This document shows, piece after piece, positions 1 to 10,200 of a DNA stretch of 64,000 nucleotides. Origin of the DNA: Candidatus Defluviilinea gracilis (lineage in GTDB: Bacteria; Chloroflexota; Anaerolineae; Anaerolineales; Villigracilaceae). The notes beneath the pieces are model-generated. The model was not told where the DNA came from and searched no databases. It saw only the letters and a list, made by a program, of their open reading frames with translations. Numbering within the stretch: the stretch's first letter is position 1; the number at the start of each line of letters is the position of its first letter. The stretch covers positions 1 through 64,000 of the forward strand of contig JADJWS010000002.1 of assembly GCA_016716235.1 (NCBI GenBank). The letters run 5' to 3'. Position numbers and translations under genes: made by a program.

Positions 1-1801
1 CACAACGCCGCGCTCTATCGGTCGGAGCAATGGCGGCGGCGCGTGGCAGACAGTCTCGCGCGAGGTCGCCGGCTTGATCTCGGCAGACGAAGATGTGGAT
101 GACGTGCTGGACGGATCCTCGCCGAATTGGAACGCAACCTGCCTGTGGATGTTTCCACGATCTGGTTGCTGGAAGACGACCAGTTGTACCTTGACGCGAG
201 TCACAATATCGATGAGTGGTGTAGGAGGCGCTGTATGGTTCGGTGGAAGCATACGACGGGTTGATGCAAGTCGTTCATTCTCAAATGCCGAGATACGAAA
301 GCCGACAGACCCGCTGTGGGTTTCCGGGTATAGCGGCAGGTTTCGACCAGAGCTATTCCGCGCTGGTCGTGCCGTTGCGCGGGAGACCAACCCTTGCGTG
401 ATCACCCACGCGCATAACGCGGCAGGCAGATATGGGCGCGAAGCGCAAGCCGGGCTACCACGTTCGCCAGTTACGCGGCGGTCGCCATTGAAAACGCGCT
501 TGTACGATGTGGCGCAGGAACAGGCGTACGCGTCGGCGGCGTTGTTGCAGGTGGCGCAGGCAATCGTCAGCCTGAATGATCTCGATGAAATTCTCGGCAC
601 GATCATCCGTATCATGCCGATCCTCACCGGTGTGCAACGCGCCGCTTTGTATCAATGGGATGCTTCTCATGAGCAATTTGTGCCCACGCAAAATTATGGG
701 CTGAGCGTCGACGATGAAAGGCAATTCGGGGAGCGGTCGTTTTCACCGGGGTGAATTTACTTTCCTCGATTTCGTGCCGCAGCGCCACGGGGATGTTAGC
801 GTGTCCGCTCGAAGGACAGGGGGACGGTTACAGGCGTGGTTATCCAGCCAGCCCGTCGGAGAAGCGAATCTTGCCAACCCCAACGCCTTGTTGTTCGCCG
901 TCCCGACCGCCGTCAAGGATACGTTGTACGGCGTGATGCCTCATCGAAGATAGGCGGAGGTGGATTGCGTTTCCGCGCCCGCCGCCTGGAAATCATTACA
1001 CGAATCGCCCAACATGCCGCGCTGGCGATTCAAAACGACCTTCTGCAAAAGGAGATGGTGGTGCGCGAGCGCCTCGAAACGGAAGCGCAGTTGGCTTGCC
1101 AAATTCAGCAGACCTTCCTCCCGACGCGCTCCCGCAAGTGGAGGCTGGGACTTCTCAGCGCGTTGGAAAACGGCGCGCCAGGTGGGCGGCGATTTCTACG
1201 ATGTGTTCGACCCGCCCAACCGAAGGACCGGTTTGTTCATCGCGATGTGGCAGATAAAGGCGTGCCGCGCGGCGTTGTTCATGGCGCTCACGCGGACGCT
1301 GGTGCGAGCCGCGGTGCTCGAGACCGAGTCGCCTGCCCAGGCGTTGGCGCCGTCAACGAGTTTTGATTCCCGATACGCGCCAGGGATGCTCCGTCACGGC
1401 GATTTATGCGGTGCTGGATACCGCCAGCAACGAATTAACCGATGTCAACGCGGGGCACAACCCGCCGATCTGGGGAAAACAGGATGGCTCGATCGAAAAA
1501 CTTACCCGAACTGCCATTGCCCTCGGCGTTTGATGGATCATGGCGTCGAACAGAAGACCATCCAACTGGCGGGCGGTGATAACATCCTTTTCTATACTGA
1601 TGGCTTGACCGAATCGTTCAATAACGAAAGCGAATTTTGGAGAAGCGCGACTCATCGACGCCTTGTTGACAAATCTCTGCCTCGGCTTCAGATTTTCGAC
1701 GCGGTGGAAAAGCGCTGCTCGATTTTATTCAAGATATGCCTCCTGCCGATGATTTAACGATGCTGGCAGTGAGACGGATGTATGCGGGTATTTGTGGTTG
1801 A
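1..1801 (+). pseudogene. GAF-domain / SpoIIE-type PP2C phosphatase, 5' truncated by the window, several frameshifts
   Basis: Pieces in different frames join into one protein: a first GAF-like segment (about 1-220), a linker, a second GAF starting near 520 (AYASAALLQVAQAIVSLND), a coiled linker near 1000-1100 (RLETEAQLA.QIQQTFLP) and a SpoIIE/PP2C catalytic domain at about 1100-1790 with VGGDFYDVF, NAGHNPP, FYTDGLTE and a terminal DDLTMLAVRR. Such proteins dephosphorylate anti-sigma-factor antagonists in partner-switching signalling (family knowledge). At least four frame changes are needed between 480 and 1700, so it is either a pseudogene or poor-quality sequence. The following three genes show the same damage, which favours sequence error. 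The N-terminus lies outside the window. A hairpin terminator follows. Confidence 0.8.
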
Positions 1802-1820
1802 CCGGACGGTTTGTAAATAA

Positions 1821-1850
1821 AAAACCCGCTTCGTTCTTGAAGCGAGTTTT
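1821..1850 (+). terminator. Rho-independent terminator-like hairpin
   Basis: AAAACCCGCTTC and GAAGCGAGTTTT form a stem around a 6-nt loop with A- and T-rich edges, 20 bp after the SpoIIE-type phosphatase stop. It could work in both directions and also serve the zinc-ribbon gene on the other strand. Confidence 0.65.
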
Positions 1851-1950
1851 CTTTCACTGATGTTACGCAGTCGGGGTTGATCTGGCTCTCATGCGACATG
1901 TGGCAGATTATCAATAAACTACCAATCTCTCCGCCACAGTTTAACCGGGC

Positions 1951-1973
1951 GACACTGAGTCGCGGAGTTTTGA
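1951..1973. repeat. Dispersed motif GACACTGAGTCGCGGAGTTTT (copy 1)
   Basis: The same string with one change (GACACCGAGTCGCGGAGTTTT) recurs at 20770-20792. Both copies lie in intergenic DNA. Function is unknown. Confidence 0.55.
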
Positions 1974-2005
1974 ATTGCGTTTCTCAGCGTCCAAACAAGA
2001 AAAGG

Positions 2006-2537
2006 TCAGGTGGCGAGTTGATTTTTATCCTTCTGCTTTGACTTCCCCTGGCGGGTTCGCTTACTTTTAACCCGCGCAGGGCATCGTCCAAGCTAGTCGC
2101 GTCGCGGCGCGCAGTGGCGGAAGCGCCGCAGTAGGGGGCAGATGTTCCACGGGAGTTCCATCAGTTTGCTGCAGTTCTCGCAGTTCTTTTCAATTTGGTG
2201 ACAGTTCGGGGCATACCTGCCAGTCATCTTTGAGCGCCGTTCGCAACCGGGGCAGAGGGTAAATCTTCGAGAGCCTGAAGGAGCGCTTCTTCTTCCAACG
2301 TCTTTTGGTAATCTTCGAGGGTCTCCGGCGGGCGTAGGATCAAATATACGAGGATGCCGGGCAGACTCAATACGGCGACAAGAAGCGTTGCCGGGTCTGC
2401 GCGAGCGGATCGCGCGCGCGTGCGGATATCGTGATACGTCCAAATGACGAGCGCGATCCATAACGCGGCGATGAAGGCGCGCCGAAACCTGTCAAGACCA
2501 GGATAATGTTGCTGAGAAACGAGGGGTCAAGATTCAT
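2006..2537 (-). pseudogene. Membrane-anchored zinc-ribbon protein, frameshifted
   Basis: Reading the minus strand across frame changes gives an N-terminus MNLDPSFLSNIILVLTG, hydrophobic segments (IAALWIALVIW and LLVAVLSLPGILVYLIL), a charged helix, then paired CxxC knuckles (CPGC, CPNC, CENC, and a damaged fourth) near 2100-2260. The end is a basic Lys/Gln-rich tail. This matches the common architecture of two TM segments plus a double zinc ribbon, probably a structural or scaffolding role. The exact boundaries depend on how the frameshifts are repaired. Like its neighbours it needs several indels, so whether it is truly dead is uncertain. Confidence 0.55.
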
Positions 2538-2859
2538 AACGTGTCGATATTTTATCTCATATTGCGAAGCGAGGAACTTTAGGTATAAGGCAATCGCATT
2601 TGAAAATCTCGAGGCTCAAAACACGGTGTTTTGCCTTCGAATCTGCTACTCTTCGCCAATCTGCGCGAAATTTTCCGAGAAAGATTAGCGTGAATTCGTG
2701 AGGATTAGCGGAAAAAAACCAAATGCGATTGCCCTAAACTTTGGGAGGTGCAACTTTGTGTGTGGCGAAGACGCCTGTTTCGCCGCGCCCGGAAATTTCA
2801 ACTGCAAGGGAATCCATGTTCGGGTATACTTTTCCCATTCAAATTACAGGAGTTCTTAC
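2538..2859. other. Intergenic region with a split inverted repeat, no gene seen
   Basis: GGCAATCGCATTT (2589-2601) is repeated inverted as AAATGCGATTGCC (2721-2733), and a small hairpin CAAAACACGGTGTTTTG lies between them near 2617. The zinc-ribbon gene leaves to the left and the TerC gene starts to the right, so this is the shared upstream region of two divergent genes. No convincing coding sequence is present. Confidence 0.5.
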
Positions 2860-3681
2860 ATGGAGTGGCTTTACAACCCCAAACTTGGATCGCGTTCCTC
2901 ACGCTTCGTTGTGCTGGAACTCGTCCCGGCTGGATAATATTATCTTTATTTCGATTCTGGCGGGCAGTTGCCCGTTGAAGATCAGCGCGCCCGTACCACG
3001 GGCATTTTGTTGGCGGTGGTGACGCGGTTGCTGTTGTTCTCTCTCTCGTGGATCATCAACCCTAGGATCCCATATTTACCGCGATGGGGTAGACCCTTTC
3101 CGAGCGCGACATCGTCCTTCTGGCGGGCGGCATTTTCCGATCTGGAAAGCCACGCGCGAAATTCACGAGAAACTGGAAGGCTCGGCAAGGACATGCCTCC
3201 GCCAAAGTCCATGCCTCGTTTTGGGAGCGATCGTTCAGATCATGTTGTTGGACATCGTCCTCGCTCGATCGGTCATCACCGCCGTCGGCATGGTGGATGA
3301 GTTGCCGATGACGATCGCGGCGGTCATCATCGCCGCATTAGTGATGGGATCTTCCTTGCCGCCCCTCTCAGCAATTTTGTCGAGGACATCCCACGATCAA
3401 GATGCTTGCGCTCAGTTTCTTGCTGTTGATTGGCTTTACGCTGGTCGTCGAAAGCCTTGATGCACATCCCGAAGGGATATATCTACTTCGCCATGGGCTT
3501 CTCTGTGATGGTGGAAACGCTGAACTTGCGGATGCGCCAACGCTCGAGCCTTGTGCAACTGCGCAGTCCATACCAAGCCAACGCTCCTGTCCCTGCGATG
3601 GCGGAGGTGTCTGGCCCAAAGACCCGTTCGGTGAAATCATCCCAAAAAGAAATCTACAAAGAAACGAAAAAACCCAACTGA
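2860..3681 (+). pseudogene. TerC-family integral membrane protein, multiply frameshifted
   Basis: An AGGAG ribosome-binding site precedes ATG at 2860 (MEWLYNP). Successive frames give LPVEDQRARTTGILLAVVTR, LSWIINP, an acidic HASAKVHASFGA-like loop, QIMLLDIV, SVITAVGMVDELP, ALSFLLLIGFTLVVESLD and GYIYFAMGFSVMVETLNLR. This order of membrane helices and conserved acidic residues is typical of TerC/YgdQ-type proteins, about 240-270 residues, linked to metal-ion (manganese/tellurite) handling. About five indels interrupt it. A clear terminator follows at 3684. Confidence 0.75.
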
Positions 3682-3683
3682 TC

Positions 3684-3715
3684 AAAAGGACTTCTCGAAA
3701 TACGGAAGTCCTTTT
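3684..3715 (+). terminator. Terminator hairpin after the TerC-family gene
   Basis: AAAAGGACTTC pairs with GAAGTCCTTTT around a 10-nt loop, directly after the stop, with a T run on the plus strand. Confidence 0.75.
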
Positions 3716-3724
3716 GCACACTGC

Positions 3725-3772
3725 CTCTCACCGCTCACTGCTCACTACTCACTGCTCACTGCTTTCACTTCT
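3725..3772. repeat. Short tandem heptamer-type repeat (CTCACTG/CTCACTA)
   Basis: Five to six degenerate copies of a 7-bp unit lie just downstream of the pyrG stop on its strand. Similar low-complexity heptamer tracts occur at 5211, 6527, 7141, 8567, 10270 and 26567. They resemble the short tandemly repeated repetitive (STRR) sequences known from cyanobacteria. Confidence 0.6.
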
Positions 3773-3780
3773 CCCCATCC

Positions 3781-5204
3781 TCACCGCTTTACAAACCCCA
3801 CAAACAACGGATGCGGCTTCATCGGGCGCGACAAAAAACTCAGGGTGGAAACTGACTCGCCACCATGAATGGATGATCCTCGATCTCGACGATTTCCACC
3901 AGTTTGCCGTCGGGAGACATGCCTGAGAAAACCATGCCTGCCTTCTCAAAATCTTTTGTAATTGTTGTTGAACTCGAAGCGATGGCGGTGACGTTCCTCC
4001 ACTTTTTCTCGCCGTAGGCTTTGGCGGCTTTTGAGCCTTCCTGCAATTCGCAGGGATATAAGCCGAGCCGCATCGTGCCGCCCATGTCGGTGATCGCGCG
4101 TTGGTCGAGCATCAAGTCAATGACGGGATATTCGAGCCGCGATCAAACTCAGAGGAGTTGGCATCTTCGTGATTCAACACGCCGCGCGCGAATTCAATGC
4201 ACATCACTTGCATCCCCAAACACAGACCGAGATACGGAACTTTCTTCTCGCGCGCATACCGCGCCGCTAAAAATTTTCCCTTCGATGCCGCGCGAGCCGA
4301 ACCCGCCAGGGACGAGGATGCCATCCGCGTTTTGCACCACATCCCAGCCTTTGTCTTTTTTCGAGGTCAGCCGCGTGCACCCAGCCGATCTCCACTTCCA
4401 CGTCGTTGGCGAGCGCGGCATGTTTCAACGCCTCGCGCACCGACATATACGCGTCTTGCAGTTCGACATATTTTCCAACCAAGGCAACTTTCACCGTTTG
4501 CTTTTTTCCACGTCGCAGAACAGCGCGATCTTGTCGCAAATATCTTTGTCAACAGGATAATCTGAACGCGCGATGATCATGTTTGGCGAAATACCGATCG
4601 AGCGCAACGCCGCCACGGAGTGTTGCGTGGGCTTGGTCTTGATCTCGCCCGTCGCTTTGATGTACGGCAACCACGTCACGTGGATGAAGAACACGTTCTC
4701 GCGCCCGACCTCGTTGCGGAGTTGTCTCAGCACTTCGAGAAACGGCTGCGACTCGATGTCGCCAACCGTCCCGCCGACCTCGACCAGTACAATATCGGCA
4801 TTCGTCTCTTTGCCAATGGACGCGACTCGCCGCTTGATCTCATTCGTAATGTGCGGAATGACCTGAATCGTCCCGCCAAGAAAATCGCCGCGCCGTTCTT
4901 TGCCGATGATCTCGGCGTAGACCTGTCCGCTGGTGAAGTTGGACGAACGGCTGAGGCGGATGTCAATGAATCGTTCGTAGTGACCCAGATCGAGGTCCGT
5001 TTCCGCGCCGTCATCGAGCACGTACACCTCTCCATGTTGGTACGGACTCATCGTGCCAGGGTCCACGTTGATATACGGATCCAATTTCTGCACGGTCACA
5101 TTGAAACCTCGTTCCTTCAGCAAGAGTCCTGTCGCCGCCGCAGTCACGCCTTTGCCAACCGAAGAAACAACCCCGCCCGTGAAAAATAAATATTTTGTGG
5201 TCAT
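3781..5204 (-). pseudogene. pyrG: CTP synthase, frameshifted and missing the interdomain segment
   Basis: CTP synthase makes CTP from UTP, ATP and glutamine. Start ATG at 5204 (MTTKYLFFTGGVVSSVGKG) follows a GGAGA site. The synthetase domain is intact to about 4500 (LDPYINVDPGTMSPYQHGEV). After IALFCDVEK the frame breaks and the sequence jumps to TVKVALVGKYVELQDAYMSV, so roughly 65 residues of the usual linker and domain end are missing. The glutaminase domain follows in shifting frames: GILVPGGFGSRGIEGK, VPYLGLCLGMQ (nucleophile Cys), ERHRHRFEFNN, and a final SRPMKPHPLFVGFVKR. pyrG is normally essential, so another copy or a faulty consensus is likely. Confidence 0.85.
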
Positions 5205-5210
5205 AAAATA

Positions 5211-5270
5211 ATTCTCCAATTCTCTAATCCTCTAACCCTCTAATCCTCTAATTCTCCAATCCTCTGCCTC
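5211..5270. repeat. Short tandem repeat tract (CTCTAATC / TTCTCCAAT type)
   Basis: Degenerate 8-9 bp units of CTCTAATC, CTCTAACC and TTCTCCAAT repeat immediately upstream of pyrG on its 5' side. A closely similar tract is found translated inside mfd near 8567-8600 and another upstream of mfd at 7190-7225. Confidence 0.65.
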
Positions 5271-5303
5271 AACCCCGCCCTGCCTCCACCCCATTAAAAG
5301 AAA

Positions 5304-5330
5304 CGGGGAGGGCGTTTCAGCCCTCCCCGT
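5304..5330 (-). terminator. GC-rich hairpin between the roadblock gene and pyrG
   Basis: GGGGAGGGC and GCCCTCCCC form a 9-bp stem around GTTTCA. It lies 40 bp downstream of the roadblock gene stop on the minus strand. The U-tract is weak, so it may be a pause or attenuator rather than a strong terminator. Confidence 0.45.
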
Positions 5331-5371
5331 CGGGGATTGCATTTCCTGTGTGTTCTGGCAGTTCTTCGATT

Positions 5372-5745
5372 TCATCCGACCAGTTTCACAATATCTTCCG
5401 CGGCGCGCCGCATCTCGAGAAAGATCAAACCGAGTTTCGCTTCATGCCGCGCCATGGCAGTTAACACTGCTTCCTGCCCAATAGACGTCAACACGATCGA
5501 CCCCGCATCGCCTTTGATGTACACCTGCTCCAACCTCCGCGTCCCAACTCGTTGGAGATCCGCTCGCCGAGCGAGAGCATCGCCGCCGACATTGCCGACA
5601 CGCGATCTTCCTCCACGCCTTGCTGCAAAGCCGAAGCCATGATCAACCCGTCCACAGAAACAACGGCCGAAGCCTCGATATCGGGCGCGGCGGCTTGCAT
5701 GTTTCGTAATCGGTCCACGATCTGGTCGGCGCGGGATTTTGCCAT
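5372..5745 (-). CDS. Roadblock/LC7-domain protein, one frameshift
   Basis: Start ATG at 5745 (MAKSRADQIVDRLRNM) follows AGGAG. The first 70 residues (ASAVVSVDGLIMASAL...AAMLSLGERISNEL) are a typical roadblock/LC7 fold. One missing base near 5530 shifts the frame; the continuing frame reads LEQVYIKGDAGSIVLTSIG and ends ...AAEDIVKLVG with a stop at 5372, giving about 124 residues, normal for the family. Roadblock proteins in bacteria usually regulate a partner small GTPase (MglA-like) or form polar or gliding complexes. No GTPase gene is next to it here. The single indel is likely a sequence error. Confidence 0.75.
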
Positions 5746-5815
5746 AACAATTCTCCTAAAATAAATCTGCCAAAGTTTACCATACTTCATTTTGCATGTC
5801 ATTGCGACGGTTCCG

Positions 5816-5862
5816 CGCTTCGACTTCGTGGCGCGTGATGTTCGCGCCACGAAGTCGAAGCG
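5816..5862. repeat. Perfect 20-bp inverted repeat in a divergent intergenic region
   Basis: CGCTTCGACTTCGTGGCGCG style arms (5816-5835 and 5843-5862) pair perfectly around a 7-nt loop. It sits between the starts of the minus-strand roadblock gene and the plus-strand anchored protein, so it lies in the promoter region of both rather than in a terminator position. Confidence 0.7.
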
Positions 5863-5924
5863 TCACTTGCATCATACAAAATTGACCCATGTATCCCTTC
5901 GTGTTAAACTTGAACGTTCGACTA

Positions 5925-6533
5925 ATGAAGACCCGCCTCCTTCTCCCCTTCGTTTTGTTGCTCCTCGCCGCGCAGGATTCGCCGCCCGTAGCGATCACCT
6001 CTCCCGCGGCGGGCGAAGTTTTGCATGGAGAAATTACGGTCATCGGCTCGACGGATATTCCAAATTTCTTCTCCGCTCAACTGGACTTCAAATACGCTTC
6101 AGACGACGGGGATGGCTGGTTCCCCCTAGCCGCGTTATCTCAGCCCGCGCTTGACTCGCCTCTCTACCTCTGGAACACTGCCTCCATCACCGACGGCGCC
6201 TACATCCTGCGCTTGCGCGTCACCCTCGCCGACGGGACATTCCAAGAAGCGACAGTCCCCATCACCATCCAAAACGACGCGCCGATATTCACTCCAACGC
6301 CTGTTGTGACTTCCACGCCCGAATCCTCCATTGGAGTACAAATCCCAACCCCATTCCTCCTCGCCGCCTCGCCCACTCCCACCGAAGTCCCGCGCCCAAC
6401 CCCGACGCCTCTCCCAGCCAACCCCGCCTCATTGACTCGATCCACCATCCTCGCCAGCCTCGCTCGCGGAGCCTTGGTCATCATCGGCTTATTCATTTTC
6501 TCCGCCATCCTCCTCCGCCTCCGTAATACTTGA
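5925..6533 (+). CDS. Secreted, C-terminally membrane-anchored protein with Ig-like domain
   Basis: I chose ATG 5925 (MKTRLLLPFVLLLLAAQ) because it opens a clean signal peptide; an upstream in-frame ATG at 5889 only adds unlike residues. After the signal, residues about 20-105 (PPVAITSPAAGEVLHGEITVIG ... GAYILRLRVTLADG) look like a bacterial Ig-like/Gmad2-type beta-sandwich. A Thr/Pro linker (TPTPTEVPRPTPTPLP) follows, then a C-terminal TM helix (ALVIIGLFIFSAILL) and a short basic end. It should be anchored with the fold outside. Specific function unknown. It lies 32 bp upstream of pth in the same direction. Confidence 0.7.
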   Translation: MKTRLLLPFVLLLLAAQDSPPVAITSPAAGEVLHGEITVIGSTDIPNFFSAQLDFKYASDDGDGWFPLAALSQPALDSPLYLWNTASITDGAYILRLRVTLADGTFQEATVPITIQNDAPIFTPTPVVTSTPESSIGVQIPTPFLLAASPTPTEVPRPTPTPLPANPASLTRSTILASLARGALVIIGLFIFSAILLRLRNT

Positions 6534-6568
6534 AACTTGAAACATGAAACTTGGAACTTGACACATGA
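6527..6568. repeat. Short tandem repeat (ACTTGAA/ACATGAA/ACTTGGA units)
   Basis: About five degenerate 7-9 bp units overlap the stop of the anchored protein and run up to the pth start codon, so the pth ribosome-binding region is itself made of repeat sequence (only a weak GGAA is visible). Confidence 0.6.
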
Positions 6569-7146
6569 CAGACCCCTACCTCCTCATCGGACTCGGCAAC
6601 CCAGGACGTGAATACGCCAACACACGTCACAACTTTGGCTTCATGGCAATTGACCGTCTCGCAGTGCGACTCAACGCGCGCGGCATGAAAGTCCAATCGA
6701 AAGCCATCGTGATGGATTCAAAATATGAGGATCACAAACTCATCCTCGCCAAGCCGCAGACGTACATGAATCTCTCAGGTCAATCGGTGCAGGGACTGGC
6801 TCACTTCTATAAGATTCCCAACGAAAACCTAATGATCCTCTCCGATGATCTCGATCTGCCCTTCGGCACCATCCGCATCCGCGCCTCGGGCGGACCTGGC
6901 GGACAGCGCGGCTTGTCGTCCATTTTGGAAAAACTCGGCACGAAAGATATTCCCCGCATGAGACTCGGCATCGGTCGCCCGCCTGGTCGCATGGACCCCG
7001 CCGATTACGTCCTGCAAAACTTTTCGCGCGACGACTTGAAATCCCTCTCCGAACTCCTCGACCGCGCCGCCGACGCCGCGCTTGAGTTTGTGGTGAATGG
7101 TTTGAATGCGGCGATGAATAAATTTAATGGTGACGCAAGAGATTAG
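6565..7146 (+). CDS. pth: Peptidyl-tRNA hydrolase
   Basis: Pth releases peptidyl groups from prematurely dropped peptidyl-tRNAs in the cytosol. The 193-residue length is normal. The start MTDPYLLIGLGNPGREYANT carries the conserved GNPG, with the catalytic His at about residue 22 (TRHNFGF). KPQTYMNLSG and the Asp of LSDDLDLPFG are present, as is GIGRPPGRMDPADYVL. The position usually Asn in GHNG is Arg here (GGQRGLSSI), a substitution I believe also occurs in some relatives. The start lies inside a tandem repeat with little Shine-Dalgarno character. mfd follows after 88 bp. Confidence 0.93.
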   Translation: MTDPYLLIGLGNPGREYANTRHNFGFMAIDRLAVRLNARGMKVQSKAIVMDSKYEDHKLILAKPQTYMNLSGQSVQGLAHFYKIPNENLMILSDDLDLPFGTIRIRASGGPGGQRGLSSILEKLGTKDIPRMRLGIGRPPGRMDPADYVLQNFSRDDLKSLSELLDRAADAALEFVVNGLNAAMNKFNGDARD

Positions 7147-7233
7147 ATGACTAGAGACTAGATGACTAGAGACTGGTTCGTTACCAATCCTCTACTTTCT
7201 ACTCTCTAATCCTCTAATCCTCTGCTCTCTACC
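7141..7233. repeat. Tandem repeat spacer between pth and mfd
   Basis: Two tracts lie side by side: GATTAGATGACTAGAGACTA units (7141-7175) and CTCTAATC units (7190-7225). The same motifs appear inside the mfd reading frame near 8312-8335 and 8567-8600. Confidence 0.65.
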
Positions 7234-7234
7234 T

Positions 7235-10200
7235 ATGCTCTCCATCCTCAACTCCATCCGTTCGCTCCCACAATATCAGAATCTTCTTTCCCAACTCAAA
7301 GCGGGGAAACAAATCGCTGGGCTGGGACTTCCGCGCGCGGCACGATTGCCTGTGCTTGCGGCGTTGCTGGAGGATATTGGGCAACCAATCCTCTTCATCA
7401 CCGATCGCGCCGACCACGCGTTGTCCATGTTCGATGAGTTGGGATTTTGGGTCAAGTCGCCGCGTTATCATTTTGCGGAGCCGAATCCGTTGTTTTACGA
7501 GCAAGCCGCGTGGGGCGTGACCACTCGCCGCGACCGCCTGCAAGCGTTGACCGCACTTTCCACTTACCATTTACCATTTACTCCAAAACCCGAAGCCCCT
7601 CCCGTGTTCGTGACCTCCATTCGCTCGTTGATGACGCGCACGATGCCGCGGCGCGACTTCCTCAAGGCGTGCAAGAAGTTATCGGTCAATCAAACCATTC
7701 AACCCGATTCGCTCTTGCGGAGTTGGGCAGAGATCGGCTACCAGCGCGTCAACACCGTGCTGGAGCCTGGACAATTCTCCAGCAGGGGAGGGATTCTCGA
7801 CATCTGGGCAACTGCCGAGACGATGCCTGTCCGTTTGGATTTCTTCGGCGACGAGATCGAAACGATTCGCAGATTCGACCCCGCCTCCCAGCGCACGATT
7901 GAAAAATTGGATTCGGTCCTCGTCACGCCCGCGCGGGAATATTTGGTTCGTCACGATCCGTCAGCAGTTCAACTGCTGACGGAACAATCGAACGAAGAGC
8001 AATCCGCAGTTCAACTGCGGATTGAACGGGAAGATAATATTTCCGAATTCCACATCCCTCTTCTTCATTTACAACCCGCGACGTTGCTCGATTATCTCCC
8101 TCAAAAAGCCATCGTGTTGATTGACGACCTGTCCATCATCGAATCGATGGCGGAGGAGGTCGAGGCGCAGGCGGTCAAGTTCAGGCAGGAGAGTATCGCG
8201 GAAGAGACGTTGTCCGCTGAGTTCCCGTTGCCGTATGTTCCGTGGTCGGAGTTGTACGATGGCGTGCAGGGTGGGTTGGTGGAGTTGGGCTACTCTGCGA
8301 GGGAAGAGGTTGGAGAGCAGAGACTAGAGACTGGAGACTTTGAGGAGTCTTTGGCTTCTCGCTTTGGTCATGACGAAAGATTCGGGGGGAGGCTGAAGAA
8401 TTTTGTTGACTATGTTGCGGGATTGATCTCGAAAAAGGAATCCGTCATCGTCGTGTCGCGGCAGGCTAAAAGGTTGGAGGAACTTTGGGGAGAGGCGAAC
8501 CAGCCCGACCCGTCGAATGAACCGCCGCTCTTTATCGAGTCATCTTTATCAGAGGGATTCGTCCTCAATCTCCAATCCTCTAATTCTCCAATTCTCGACT
8601 CGCAATTACCAATTACTAATTACGAATCTTTACCACGACTTCACTTGATAACCGATTCGGAGATCTTCGGCTGGGAACGCCCTCAACCCCGCACGCGCCA
8701 GCGACCTGTTGCCGAGACTCCCGAATCGGTGTATGCCGATTTGAACGTGGGCGATTATGTGGTGCACATTGATCACGGCGTCGGGCGGTTTGGCGGATTG
8801 GTGCAACGCGAGTTGGATAATCACGCGCGCGAATTTCTCGCGGTGGAATATGACGGCGGCGGGCAGTTGTTCGTGCCTGTGCATCAAGCGGATCGGTTGA
8901 CGCGTTATGTGGGCGCGGAGGGCGCGGCGCCCGCGTTGGATCGTTTGGGCGGGCAGGAGTGGCACGAGAAAAAAGGACGCGTGAAAGCCGCGGTGTTGGA
9001 AGTGGCGCAAGAGATGTTGGACTTGTACGCGCGCCGTCATGTGGCGCTGGGATATTCTTTCAAGCCCGATACCGCGTGGCAAAAAGAATTGGAAGATTCT
9101 TTTCCGTATGTGGAGACCGAGGATCAACTGCGCGCGTTGAACGACATCAAGCGCGATATGGAATCGTCGCGCCCGATGGATCGTTTGTTGTGCGGCGATG
9201 TTGGTTATGGAAAAACCGAAGTGGCGTTACGCGCCGCGTTCAAAGCCGTGATGGACGGCAAGCAAGTAGCGATCCTTGTGCCAACGACTGTATTGGCGCA
9301 ACAACATTACGAAACATTTTTGCAGAGGCTCGCCGCGTTCCCTGTGAAAGTAGAAATGCTTTCGCGCTTCCGCACGCCGCGCGAGCAAACAACAATTCTG
9401 CACGGACTCGCCATCGGCGAAATTGATATCGTTGTCGGCACGCATCGTTTGATCTCTGGCGATGTGCAATTCAAAGAACTCGGCTTGGTCGTCATTGACG
9501 AAGAGCAACGCTTCGGCGTCACACACAAGGAGCATCTCAAAAAACTCCGCACCGAAGTGGACGTGTTGACTCTCACCGCCACGCCGATCCCGCGCACGTT
9601 GTACATGGCGCTCACGGGCGTGCGCGACATTTCGAATCTCAACACGCCGCCCGAGGAGCGACTGCCCATCGTCACGCATGTCGGTCCGTATTCGCCGAAA
9701 CTTGTGCGGCAGGCGATCCTGCGCGAACTCGAACGCGGCGGACAAATTTTCTTTGTGCATAACCGCGTCCAGACCATCGACGCGATGCGCGCGCATCTCA
9801 ATCAACTCGTCCCCGAAGCGAACGTGGATATCGGTCACGGGCAGATGCCAGAGAATCAACTCTCGGAAGTGATGCATCGCTTCAACAACGGCGATACCGA
9901 TATTTTATTGTCAACGACGATCATCGAATCGGGATTGGACATCCCCAACGCGAACACGCTCATCGTGGACCGCGCCGACACCTTCGGCTTGGCTCAACTC
10001 TATCAACTACGCGGTCGTGTCGGACGTGGAGCTGCGCGCCTACTCCTACTTTTTTCGCCACAACAAGCTGACCCCCACCGTGGACGGTCAACAGCGGCTC
10101 GAAGTGATCGCCGAAAACACGCAACTCGGCGCGGGCTATTCGATCGCCATGCGCGACCTTGAGATCCGCGGCGCGGGCGAATTGCTCGGCACGCGTCAAT

